DNA of 5,895 nucleotides from Flavobacteriales bacterium. GTDB taxonomy: Bacteria; Bacteroidota; Bacteroidia; Flavobacteriales_E; Vicingaceae. A program made the position numbers and the translations under genes. The notes under the pieces are model-generated. The model searched no databases and was not told the origin of the DNA. It was given only the letters and a program-made list of their open reading frames with translations. Within the stretch, counting starts at the first letter, position 1, and each line of letters starts with the position of its first letter. Where the stretch lies: contig DNDT01000406.1 in the NCBI GenBank assembly GCA_003487525.1, forward strand, positions 1-5,895, given 5' to 3'. Positions 1-5,895 of this stretch are shown piece after piece.

Positions 1-85
1 ATGAAGGATGGACTTCTTGTCTGAGTTATTTTTTTCTTGATTTTTTCGTCAATTTTACATATCTTCATTGGCCAGTCCAAAGCGC

Positions 86-268
86 ATGTTAGAATTTTGT
101 AAGCAGATCCTTTTAAAGGTCAGTTTTGACCGTAAACTCTTCAAAAAGGAATTAACGAAAATGATTTCAATGCTTAAACATGAGGAAGTTATGCTTCTGC
201 AAGTTTGGTGTCTTGCCACCTTTGGTGTGCAATATCAAGACATTTTTAAGGAAGTGTTTCACGTTTAG
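86..268 (+). CDS. Small conserved-looking hypothetical protein, 60 aa
   Basis: Function unknown. The reading frame opens after a TGA at 38-40. I chose the first ATG (86), which gives 60 residues beginning MLEFCKQILLKVSFD; an in-frame TTG at 68 would add six residues of unconvincing sequence. The protein is basic in its first half (KVSFDRKLFKKELTK, about residues 11-25), then has an EE pair followed by LLQVWCLATFG (about 37-47) and ends QDIFKEVFHV. It looks mostly alpha-helical, with no signal peptide, membrane segment or metal motif; its two cysteines (5 and 42) are far apart. From memory, similar 60-65 residue proteins with a VSFDxxLFxKEL...WCLATFG pattern occur widely in Bacteroidota without an assigned role; I could not verify this. 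No strong Shine-Dalgarno sequence is seen, which is common in this phylum. The 85 bases upstream are AT-rich; TTG at 37-39 and TATCTTCA at 60-67 are only a weak promoter match. The gene converges on queG, and the stop codons overlap. Confidence 0.72.
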   Translation: MLEFCKQILLKVSFDRKLFKKELTKMISMLKHEEVMLLQVWCLATFGVQYQDIFKEVFHV

Positions 269-1197
269 TTTTCCTCCAGGAAATCAATATTTCGCCTAAG
301 TCCTTTGTATTTTGTTCGCTGAACAGCACTTCCCTGAAATAGTTCCGTAAACTTTTTCTCTGACAGTTTCTTCCAGTCCTGATCATTCATTTCTTTCAAT
401 TCATTTGACGGTTCAAATTTTGATTCCTTGTGAGGTGTCGAAAACCGGTTCCATGGACAGACATCCTGGCAAATATCACAGCCAAACATCCAGTCATCAA
501 ACTTACCCTTGAAGGAAGAATCTATGACGGCATCTTTCAGCTCGATGGTTTGGTAAGAAATGCATTTTGAGGCATTCAGGACATTGGGGCCCTCAAATGC
601 ATCGGTCGGGCAGGCATCGAGACAGGCTGTACAACTGCCGCAATGATCTTTTATCGGGCCATCATAGGCCAATTCCTTGTCAATCAATATTTCTGCCAAA
701 AAGAAAAATGAACCTTTTTCCTTATTGATTAACAAGGTATTCTTACCGATCCATCCAAGACCGCTTTGAGCGGCCCACTGCCTTTCCATTACCGGAGCGC
801 TGTCCACAAAAACGCGGTACGAAACATGGTCCCAGAGACTTTCAAGCATTGAAGTAAGTCCTTTCAGCCTTTTCTTGATGACGTTGTGGTAATCCTTTCC
901 ATACGCGTATTTGGCAAGTTTGAAACTCGAACGACTTAGTTCTTTTTCAGGGTAATAATTGTACATCAGCGAGATAACCGACCTGGTTTCCGGCATGAGC
1001 AAAGAAGGATCCAGTCTTTTCTCAAAATGATTTTCAAGGTAGGTCATGCTGCCCTGATAACCCGCATCAAGCCATTGACGAAGTTTTCCTTCTTCCGAAT
1101 ACAGTTTCTCCGATTTCGAAAATCCGACAAAATCAAATCCCAGTTCTAGGGCCTTGCTTTTAATGGATGTTGAAATTTGCTGTAGGTCAGACGACAA
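265..1197 (-). CDS. queG: Epoxyqueuosine reductase QueG
   Basis: Cytoplasmic iron-sulfur and cobalamin enzyme that reduces epoxyqueuosine to queuosine at the wobble position (34) of tRNAs with GUN anticodons, the last step of Q synthesis. The 310-residue product has the family signature VDSAPVMERQWAAQSGLGW (131-149); Asp132 fits the conserved proton-donor aspartate. Two 4Fe-4S clusters are supported by CGSCTACLDACP (Cys186, 189, 192, 196), Cys212 and CDICQDVCP (Cys240, 243, 247), so all eight expected cysteines are present. The C-terminal motif SAVQRTKYKGLRRNI (290-304) is also typical. It lacks the C-terminal HEAT-repeat extension of some Firmicute homologues; a length near 310 fits the shorter form. 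The start is TTG, 5 bases after the ruvB stop; an in-frame stop lies 12 bases upstream and the next in-frame ATG is codon 51, too late because it would remove conserved N-terminal sequence. No Shine-Dalgarno sequence is visible, so translation is probably coupled to ruvB. Its TAA overlaps the stop of the convergent small gene. Confidence 0.95.
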   Translation of the reverse strand: MSSDLQQISTSIKSKALELGFDFVGFSKSEKLYSEEGKLRQWLDAGYQGSMTYLENHFEKRLDPSLLMPETRSVISLMYNYYPEKELSRSSFKLAKYAYGKDYHNVIKKRLKGLTSMLESLWDHVSYRVFVDSAPVMERQWAAQSGLGWIGKNTLLINKEKGSFFFLAEILIDKELAYDGPIKDHCGSCTACLDACPTDAFEGPNVLNASKCISYQTIELKDAVIDSSFKGKFDDWMFGCDICQDVCPWNRFSTPHKESKFEPSNELKEMNDQDWKKLSEKKFTELFQGSAVQRTKYKGLRRNIDFLEEN

Positions 1198-1202
1198 AAT
1201 AT

Positions 1203-2228
1203 TCAGTCAAATAAGGTGGCATTGCCAGCTTTGGGTGCGCGGCCCAGGTGCTTGTACGCCAGGTCCGTGGCTTCCCTTCCCCTCGGTGTACGCATAATAT
1301 ACCCTTCCTTGACAAGAAATGGTTCGTAGACTTCTTCGATGGTTCCTGCCTGTTCACCTACTGCGGTGGATATGGTGGTAATTCCTACCGGTCCGCCCTT
1401 GAATTTATCGATGATGGTCGACAGGATTTTATTGTCCATTTCATCCAGTCCGTGCTTGTCCACATTTAAAGCTTCCAATGCATGATTGGTGATTTCAATA
1501 TCAATTTGTCCGTCACCTTTCACTTGTGCGAAATCCCGCACCCTTCTCAGAAGTGAATTGCAAATTCTCGGAGTTCCCCTGCTCCTGCGCGCTATTTCAA
1601 TGGCCGCATCGTCGTTGATTGCAATTTTGAGTATTCCGGATGAGCGTTTGACGATTCCGGAAAGCACTGCTGTGTCGTAGTATTCAAGACGGGAATTGAT
1701 GCCGAATCTGGCCCGAAGGGGAGATGTCAGCAAACCCGCTCTTGTGGTCGCACCGAGCAAGGTGAACGGATTAAGACTTATCTGTACGCTTCTGGCATTT
1801 GGTCCCGCATCAATCATGATGTCAATGCGAAAATCTTCCATGGCACTGTAGAGGTATTCTTCTATAACCGGGCTTAACCGGTGAATTTCATCAATGAACA
1901 GCACATCTCCCTCTTCCAGATTGGTGAGCAGACCGGCAAGATCGGCCGGTTTATCGAGTACCGGGCCCGAAGTGGTTTTGATACCGACGTTTAATTCGTT
2001 CGCCAGAATGTTTGCCAGGGTCGTTTTTCCCAGACCGGGCGGTCCGTGCAACAAGACATGGTCAAGCGCCTCCCCTCTTTTTTTAGCTGCCTCGACAAAA
2101 ACCTTGAGGTTATCCGTCACCCTGCCCTGACCGGCGAAATCACTAAAGGTAAGGGGTCGCAGTACCTTTTCAATTTCGATGTCCTCGAAAGAAAGATTTT
2201 TTGACGAAGGTTCCAGGTTGTCGTTCAT
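1203..2228 (-). CDS. ruvB: Holliday junction branch migration ATPase RuvB
   Basis: Hexameric AAA+ motor that, with RuvA, drives branch migration of Holliday junctions before RuvC resolution in recombinational repair. I place the start at the ATG ending at 2228, giving MNDNLEP and 341 residues; this matches the N-terminus I remember for Bacteroidota RuvB. An in-frame GTG nine bases upstream (2235-2237) would add three residues. Residue numbers below are for the 341-residue form. Seen in order: Walker A GPPGLGKT (62-69), Walker B LFIDEIH (110-116), sensor 1 GATTR (159-163), the LRARFG segment carrying the arginine finger (171-176), sensor 2 RGTPRI (217-222), and the C-terminal winged-helix domain with EEVYEPFL and the DNA-contacting RTPRGR (313-318). 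Full length, with no disrupted motif. ruvA and ruvC are not in the window, so ruvB is separated from ruvA here, unlike the ruvAB operons of E. coli or B. subtilis. It is followed immediately by queG and preceded by a candidate promoter and dyad. Confidence 0.97.
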   Translation of the reverse strand: MNDNLEPSSKNLSFEDIEIEKVLRPLTFSDFAGQGRVTDNLKVFVEAAKKRGEALDHVLLHGPPGLGKTTLANILANELNVGIKTTSGPVLDKPADLAGLLTNLEEGDVLFIDEIHRLSPVIEEYLYSAMEDFRIDIMIDAGPNARSVQISLNPFTLLGATTRAGLLTSPLRARFGINSRLEYYDTAVLSGIVKRSSGILKIAINDDAAIEIARRSRGTPRICNSLLRRVRDFAQVKGDGQIDIEITNHALEALNVDKHGLDEMDNKILSTIIDKFKGGPVGITTISTAVGEQAGTIEEVYEPFLVKEGYIMRTPRGREATDLAYKHLGRAPKAGNATLFD

Positions 2229-2250
2229 ATTATTCACAAGTCGTGCCCAA

Positions 2251-2278
2251 CAAATTTAGCAAAACAGGAGCGCACAAC
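2251..2278 (-). promoter_or_regulatory. Candidate Bacteroidota-type promoter for ruvB-queG
   Basis: On the minus strand TAAATTTG (2258 to 2251) is a perfect match to the Bacteroidota sigma-factor -7 consensus TAnnTTTG. A TTG (2277 to 2275) lies 16 bases further upstream as a -33 candidate, slightly closer than usual; an alternative TTCG sits 21 bases upstream. Transcription would be expected to begin near 2245, leaving a short leader before the ruvB ATG at 2228. This also argues against the GTG at 2237 as the start. The site lies in the only gap of appreciable size on this strand. Confidence 0.45.
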
Positions 2279-2279
2279 G

Positions 2280-2293
2280 CGAACATATGTCCG
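2280..2293. promoter_or_regulatory. Inverted repeat resembling a Gram-positive-type LexA (SOS) box
   Basis: The plus strand reads CGAACATATGTCCG, a 14-base dyad with six of seven positions self-complementary. It matches GAAC-N4-GTTC, the core of the B. subtilis-type SOS box, with one mismatch (GTCC instead of GTTC). It sits just upstream of the -33 candidate of the ruvB promoter, and ruvAB belongs to the SOS regulon in several bacteria. It could equally be a chance dyad or a weak RNA hairpin at the end of the coxA transcript (5-bp stem, ATAT loop, no following U-tract). Nothing in the window shows that this organism has LexA. Confidence 0.25.
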
Positions 2294-2303
2294 ATGGAAA
2301 TTT

Positions 2304-4082
2304 CTAATGCTCGTCTTCGGTATGTCCTTCGTCAAACTCGCCTTCCGCAAGCGGAACGGTTTGCGGAATGAAGTCTTCTTCCGCACCCGGTTTGCTGTAA
2401 TCATATGGCCATCGGTGAACTTCGGGAATTTCGCCGGGCCAGTTTCCGTGAAGGTGTTCTACCGGAGTTGTCCAGTCAAGGGTGTTAGATCTCCATGGAT
2501 TTTGAGGAGCGCGCTGCCCTTTGAAAATACTGTAGAAGAAGTTGTAGGCAAAAATCAGTTGTGCCAGAAACGCGAGAATTGCGAATACCGATATCATTTG
2601 ATTCATGTCTATGAAGTCGTCGAACAGCGGGAAATTGGAATTGGTGTAATACCTTCTGGGTATTCCGGCCAATCCAAGGAAATGCATCGGGAAAAACACA
2701 CCGTATGCCGAAACAATGGTGGTCCAGAAATGCGCATACCCCAGTTTGTTGTTCATCATTCGTCCGAACATTTTGGGGAACCAGTGGTAAACCCCCGCAA
2801 TCATACCAAATGCCGCCGAAAGACCCATTACGATATGAAAGTGTCCCACCACAAAATACGTGTCGTGTACGTTGATATCCAGGGCGCTGTCTCCAAGAAT
2901 AATTCCCGTCAATCCACCTGTAATGAAAGTGGAAACAAGACCGATGCTAAAGAGCATGGCCGGTGTGTAAACAATGTTTCCTTTCCAAAGGGTGGTCAGG
3001 TAATTAAACACTTTTACCGCTGAAGGTATGGCTACCAGTAAGGTCGTAAACGTAAATACAGCCCCGAGGAACGGATTCATTCCCGTAACAAACATATGGT
3101 GTCCCCAAACAAGGAAAGAAAGCAAGGCAATGGCAAGCATTGAGCCGATCATTGCGCGGTATCCAAATATGGGTTTGCGTGAATTGGTCGAAATAATTTC
3201 GGATGACAGACCAAGGGCAGGTAGAAGAATAATGTAAACTTCAGGGTGACCCAGGAACCAAAACAGGTGTTCGAATAAGATCGGACTTCCTCCATCGTAC
3301 TCCAATACCTTACCCCCGATAAAAATATCAGAGAGGTAAAAACTTGTGCCAAAACTTCTGTCAAAAATCAACAACAGGGCAGCTGAAAGGAGAACGGGGA
3401 AAGACAAGACTCCCAAAATGGCCGTGATTAAAAAGGCCCAGATGGTAAGTGGCATCCTGGTCATGGACATTCCCTTTGTACGGAGGTTCATGATCGTAAC
3501 GATGTAATTCAAGCTTCCCAGCAAGGAACCTACAATAAACAAGGCCATTGACGTAAGCCAAAGGGTCATTCCAAGTCCCGAACCCGGAATTGCCTGTGGT
3601 AAGGCACTCAATGGCGGGTAAATGGTCCATCCTGCAGAGGCAGGTCCGCCTTCGACAAAAATGGAAGAAATCATAACCATACTGGACATAAAGAAGAACC
3701 AGTACGAAAGCATGTTCAGAAATCCCGATGCCATATCTCGTGCACCGATCTGAAGGGGTATCAACAGGTTGCTGAAAGTTCCGCTTAATCCTGCGGTCAA
3801 GAGGAAGAATACCATGATGGTTCCATGCAGGGTTACCAGCGCAAGGTACTTGTCAGGATCGAGAACACCGTTCGGTGCCCAGTCTCCCATAAATGATTCA
3901 AGAAACGGGAACGGCTCTCCCTGCCAGCCCAGTTGCAATCTGAAAATCACAGACATGATGATTCCGACGAATCCCATAAGTCCACCTGTGATCAGGAATT
4001 GCTTGGCAATCATTTTGTGGTCCTGACTGAAAATGTACTTAAAAATAAAATCCTCTTCGTGATGGTGATGGTTACCTGACAT
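2304..4082 (-). CDS. coxA: Cytochrome c oxidase subunit I (aa3-type, A1 family)
   Basis: Catalytic membrane subunit of the terminal oxidase: receives electrons from CuA, reduces oxygen to water and pumps protons. The 592-residue product is full length with the expected set of about 12 membrane helices. Ligands can be placed: His86 (LHGTIM) and His416 for low-spin heme a, His414 for heme a3, and His279, His328 and His329 for CuB, with Tyr283 in GHPEVY as the cross-linked tyrosine. The D proton channel is represented by Asp116 (GARDM), Asn105, Asn123 and Glu281; the GHPEV glutamate marks the A1 type. The K channel has Lys357 (IPSAVKVF). His406 and Asp407 fit the Mg-site residues. The N-terminus carries HHHH (5-8) and the C-terminal 25 residues are acidic, ending EDEH; both tails should be soluble. 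The ATG follows coxB by 31 bases and has AGAGGA just before it. No clear intrinsic terminator follows, so some read-through into ruvB is possible. Confidence 0.98.
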   Translation of the reverse strand: MSGNHHHHEEDFIFKYIFSQDHKMIAKQFLITGGLMGFVGIIMSVIFRLQLGWQGEPFPFLESFMGDWAPNGVLDPDKYLALVTLHGTIMVFFLLTAGLSGTFSNLLIPLQIGARDMASGFLNMLSYWFFFMSSMVMISSIFVEGGPASAGWTIYPPLSALPQAIPGSGLGMTLWLTSMALFIVGSLLGSLNYIVTIMNLRTKGMSMTRMPLTIWAFLITAILGVLSFPVLLSAALLLIFDRSFGTSFYLSDIFIGGKVLEYDGGSPILFEHLFWFLGHPEVYIILLPALGLSSEIISTNSRKPIFGYRAMIGSMLAIALLSFLVWGHHMFVTGMNPFLGAVFTFTTLLVAIPSAVKVFNYLTTLWKGNIVYTPAMLFSIGLVSTFITGGLTGIILGDSALDINVHDTYFVVGHFHIVMGLSAAFGMIAGVYHWFPKMFGRMMNNKLGYAHFWTTIVSAYGVFFPMHFLGLAGIPRRYYTNSNFPLFDDFIDMNQMISVFAILAFLAQLIFAYNFFYSIFKGQRAPQNPWRSNTLDWTTPVEHLHGNWPGEIPEVHRWPYDYSKPGAEEDFIPQTVPLAEGEFDEGHTEDEH

Positions 4083-4083
4083 A

Positions 4084-4089
4084 TCCTCT
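4084..4089 (-). promoter_or_regulatory. Shine-Dalgarno-like sequence of coxA
   Basis: Minus strand AGAGGA lies one base before the coxA ATG (TAGAGGATATG). The match to the anti-Shine-Dalgarno sequence is good, but the spacing is much shorter than the usual 5-9 bases. It may contribute little to initiation, in line with the weak use of this signal in Bacteroidota. It is listed because it is the only purine-rich motif next to this start. Confidence 0.35.
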
Positions 4090-4113
4090 AGTAATTAATC
4101 CCTTTGATCCTTA

Positions 4114-5178
4114 TTAAATTTCTGCTTTATCAGCTTCAACTTGCTCAACCGCTTCAACCGCCGTATCTTCTACAACCGTCTTTTCAACTTCCATGGCCGG
4201 AGCTTCCTCAGCCTTAAATGGTTTCTGACCGGCCAACCACTTGTCAAAATCTTCCTGGCTTTCGACAATAATGGCCATCTGCATATTGTAATGGGCAGCA
4301 CCACAAATCTTGTTGCAAAGAAGCACGTAGTTAAAATCCGGATTCTTTGTTATTTGTTTCATTTCGGCCGTTGTAATGGTCGGAGTGAATTTGAATTTTG
4401 TCGTCATGCCCGGAACACAGTTCATTTGTGCCCTGAAATGAGGCATGTACGCACTGTGAATCACGTCCTGTGATCTGAAGTTGAATTGAACAGGTACGTT
4501 GACAGGCAAATGAAACTCTCCCTTAACAATAATGTCGTCGTTTCCGTTTTCATCCCGTACGTCCAGTCCCACCGGATTTGTCGCATCGATCAAATGAACA
4601 TCTGCCGATCCCAATTTGTTATCCGCCCCACTGTACCTGGCAGTCCAGTCAAACTGCTTGGCATACAATTCCATTTTAATGTGGTCGACGTCATCGGTTA
4701 ATGGAGTGGTAATACTGTTCCACGTATTTAGTCCGTATAGAATAAGGATGGTTAAAACAATGGTCGGAACAGCTGTCCAGATTAATTCTAGTTTATTGCT
4801 GTGCGCAAAATATTCGGCTCTCCTGTTTTTGTTGTATACGTATTTAAATGCAAAATAAAACAGGAGAATGTGCGTCAGAACGAACATGGGTATGATGATC
4901 CACCAGGTAATGGACAGCAGTGTATCGGTGGTAACTCCGTGCAAGGATGCGGGCACGGGAAGTGTCGATCCGCCCCATTTATTTACCTGCCAAAGGATAA
5001 ACGTGAAATACGCGGCTAAGAATACCAACATCATCACAGACTGAACCTTACTTTCTTTCTCTGTTACGTCATATACGTTTCGTCCCCTGAGTTTTGCCGA
5101 AAGTTCAAAAACTCCCAATACCTGTCCTATAACAAACAGAACTAAGAATACGGCTACAATTGTCAAAAAGGTCATCAT
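4114..5178 (-). CDS. coxB: Cytochrome c oxidase subunit II (CuA subunit, Bacteroidota type)
   Basis: Membrane-anchored subunit that accepts electrons from cytochrome c or directly from ACIII and passes them to heme a. In the 354 residues I see four hydrophobic segments (about 3-24, 45-65, 86-114, 130-153). The last two match the normal subunit II hairpin; the first two are an additional N-terminal hairpin that I remember from Bacteroidota homologues. A cupredoxin domain follows (about 165-310). CuA ligands are His241 (VIHSAYMP), Cys288, Cys292, His296 and Met299 in CNKICGAAHYNM. The usual CSELC glutamate, whose carbonyl binds CuA and whose side chain binds Mg, is Lys290 here. The aromatic electron-entry patch is QFDWTARY (175-182) rather than the common QWYWxY. 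No fused cytochrome c domain and no lipobox are present. Residues 320-354 form an acidic Glu/Val/Ala-rich tail. It starts ATG-ATG, with AAGAG (5191 to 5187) eight bases upstream, and lies 15 bases after actF, so they are very likely co-transcribed. Confidence 0.96.
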   Translation of the reverse strand: MMTFLTIVAVFLVLFVIGQVLGVFELSAKLRGRNVYDVTEKESKVQSVMMLVFLAAYFTFILWQVNKWGGSTLPVPASLHGVTTDTLLSITWWIIIPMFVLTHILLFYFAFKYVYNKNRRAEYFAHSNKLELIWTAVPTIVLTILILYGLNTWNSITTPLTDDVDHIKMELYAKQFDWTARYSGADNKLGSADVHLIDATNPVGLDVRDENGNDDIIVKGEFHLPVNVPVQFNFRSQDVIHSAYMPHFRAQMNCVPGMTTKFKFTPTITTAEMKQITKNPDFNYVLLCNKICGAAHYNMQMAIIVESQEDFDKWLAGQKPFKAEEAPAMEVEKTVVEDTAVEAVEQVEADKAEI

Positions 5179-5193
5179 ATCAATCGCTCTTAA

Positions 5194-5895
5194 TTATAAG
5201 TTGTGGTGAATAGATTCGTCCAGGAATGGATGTTGTTGAACCATCAATGGCGCCTTGCTCAAATTGGTAAGGACGCTAAAAACAAACAGACCCAAAAATC
5301 CGATAAACATTCCTATTTCCATCATTCCAAAATGCCAGTGTTCTCCCATGGTACCGGGAACAATAAGACAGTACACGTCAAAGTAGTGACCGACAAAAAT
5401 GATCAGGGCAACCGGCAGGAAGAAAATCACGTTTCGCTTGGCATCCCTGGACATCAGGATAACCATCGGGAACAATAAGTTTACAAAGAACATGCCAAAG
5501 AACATGAGCGGGTAATGTTCAATACGGGTAATGAAGTAAATTACCTCCTCGGGAATATTTGCGTACCAAATCAGCATAAACTGTGAAAACCACAGGTATG
5601 ACCAAAGGAAGCTGATGGCAAACATCCACTTGGCAACGTCGTGAATGTGACTGTCGTTAACCTGTGGCAGTAACCCTTTGTTTTTCAGCCAGACAATTAA
5701 GATTAAGGTTACGATTAATCCCGTTACCCACATGCCGGAGAATACATACCAACCATAAAGTGTGCTGAACCAGTGAACATCGATGGACATCAACCAGTCC
5801 CAGGATGAGGTCGAAGAAAATACCGCGAACATCACCAAAAAAATCGCTGCTTTTCCGATAGTTTTAGAGTGTATGGCAGAACCGCCTATGGTATC
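5194..5895 (-). CDS. actF: Alternative complex III subunit ActF, 3' part (NrfD-like membrane subunit)
   Basis: Integral membrane subunit of ACIII (quinol:cytochrome c oxidoreductase), often named quinone-binding subunit 2; it belongs to the NrfD/PsrC-like family, and in known ACIII structures ActC rather than ActF carries the better-supported quinol site. The frame stays open to the right edge, so the gene is cut off: 233 C-terminal residues are visible, about half of the usual length of over 400. Apparent starts near 5838 (TTG) and 5832 (ATG) are internal, because the upstream in-frame sequence (IHSKTIGKAAIF) continues as family-like protein. Family-typical stretches include DWLMSIDVHWFSTLYG (about 34-49 of the visible part), SHIHDVAKWMFAISFLWSYL, YFITRIEHYP, MSRDAKRN and the C-terminal HPFLDESIHH. 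Five or six membrane helices can be counted. Its position just before coxB, and this C-terminus, favour ActF over ActC. The rest of the ACIII operon should lie beyond the window. Confidence 0.9.
   Translation of the reverse strand, partial: DTIGGSAIHSKTIGKAAIFLVMFAVFSSTSSWDWLMSIDVHWFSTLYGWYVFSGMWVTGLIVTLILIVWLKNKGLLPQVNDSHIHDVAKWMFAISFLWSYLWFSQFMLIWYANIPEEVIYFITRIEHYPLMFFGMFFVNLLFPMVILMSRDAKRNVIFFLPVALIIFVGHYFDVYCLIVPGTMGEHWHFGMMEIGMFIGFLGLFVFSVLTNLSKAPLMVQQHPFLDESIHHNL

Noticed and set aside
1..24. Seven-codon frame ATG...TGA at the left edge (MKDGLLV)
   Set aside because: Too short to judge; it may be the tail of a gene outside the window or chance.
9..46. Weak hairpin (TGGAC / GTCTG) followed by T-runs, as a terminator of an off-window gene
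   Set aside because: The stem has only three Watson-Crick pairs plus wobbles and the T-tract begins several bases later; the upstream gene is not visible, so it cannot be supported.
270..283. Inverted repeat TTTCC-TCCA-GGAAA near the queG 3' end as a bidirectional terminator
   Set aside because: The stem is only 5 bp, lies inside the last codons of queG, and has no T-run after it on either strand.
2271..2281. Small stem CGC-ACAAC-GCG next to the dyad, as part of a coxA terminator
   Set aside because: A 3-bp stem with no downstream U-tract; not enough for an intrinsic terminator.
2307..3023. Long plus-strand open frame (238 codons) antisense to coxA
   Set aside because: It lies entirely within the well-supported coxA gene, has low-complexity and unprotein-like composition, and matches no family I know; it is a shadow of the coxA codon pattern.
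3149..3630. Short minus-strand frames inside coxA in another phase
   Set aside because: They overlap coxA on the same strand out of frame; coxA is intact across them, so they are not evidence of a frameshift or a nested gene.
5194..5838. Complete short gene starting near 5838
   Set aside because: The frame continues without a stop to 5895 with family-like residues, and the protein would be about half the usual ActF length, so this is a gene cut by the window edge.

Overview
The window looks like a chromosomal segment of a Bacteroidota bacterium, probably Flavobacteriales or a close relative. Three things point there: an alternative complex III (ACIII) subunit directly upstream of coxB-coxA, the lineage-style sequences of CoxB (extra N-terminal membrane hairpin, CNKIC copper motif) and RuvB (MNDNLEP start), and a perfect TAnnTTTG promoter element. 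The lineage call rests on remembered family features, not on a search. Base composition looks moderate and even, with no sign of mobile DNA, tRNA, rRNA or CRISPR.

Layout, right to left on the minus strand: the 3' part of actF (it runs off the right edge), coxB and coxA form a tight respiratory cluster with gaps of 15 and 31 bases. A gap of about 75 bases follows, holding a candidate promoter and a GAAC-N4-GTCC dyad. Then come ruvB (Holliday-junction branch migration) and queG (last step of queuosine synthesis), only 5 bases apart. On the plus strand at the left edge a small 60-residue protein gene runs toward queG, and the two stop codons overlap (TTAG).

How the genes work together: ACIII oxidises menaquinol and passes electrons through its cytochrome c domains or a mobile carrier to the CuA centre in CoxB, then to heme a and the heme a3/CuB site in CoxA, where oxygen is reduced and protons are pumped. 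RuvB and QueG are functionally separate housekeeping proteins that share the downstream transcription unit.

This is largely an ordinary core-genome region, and I see no convincing new multi-gene system. The points most worth a second look are the LexA-box-like dyad upstream of ruvB, the small conserved-looking protein that overlaps queG tail to tail, the CoxB metal-site substitution, and the TTG start of queG.
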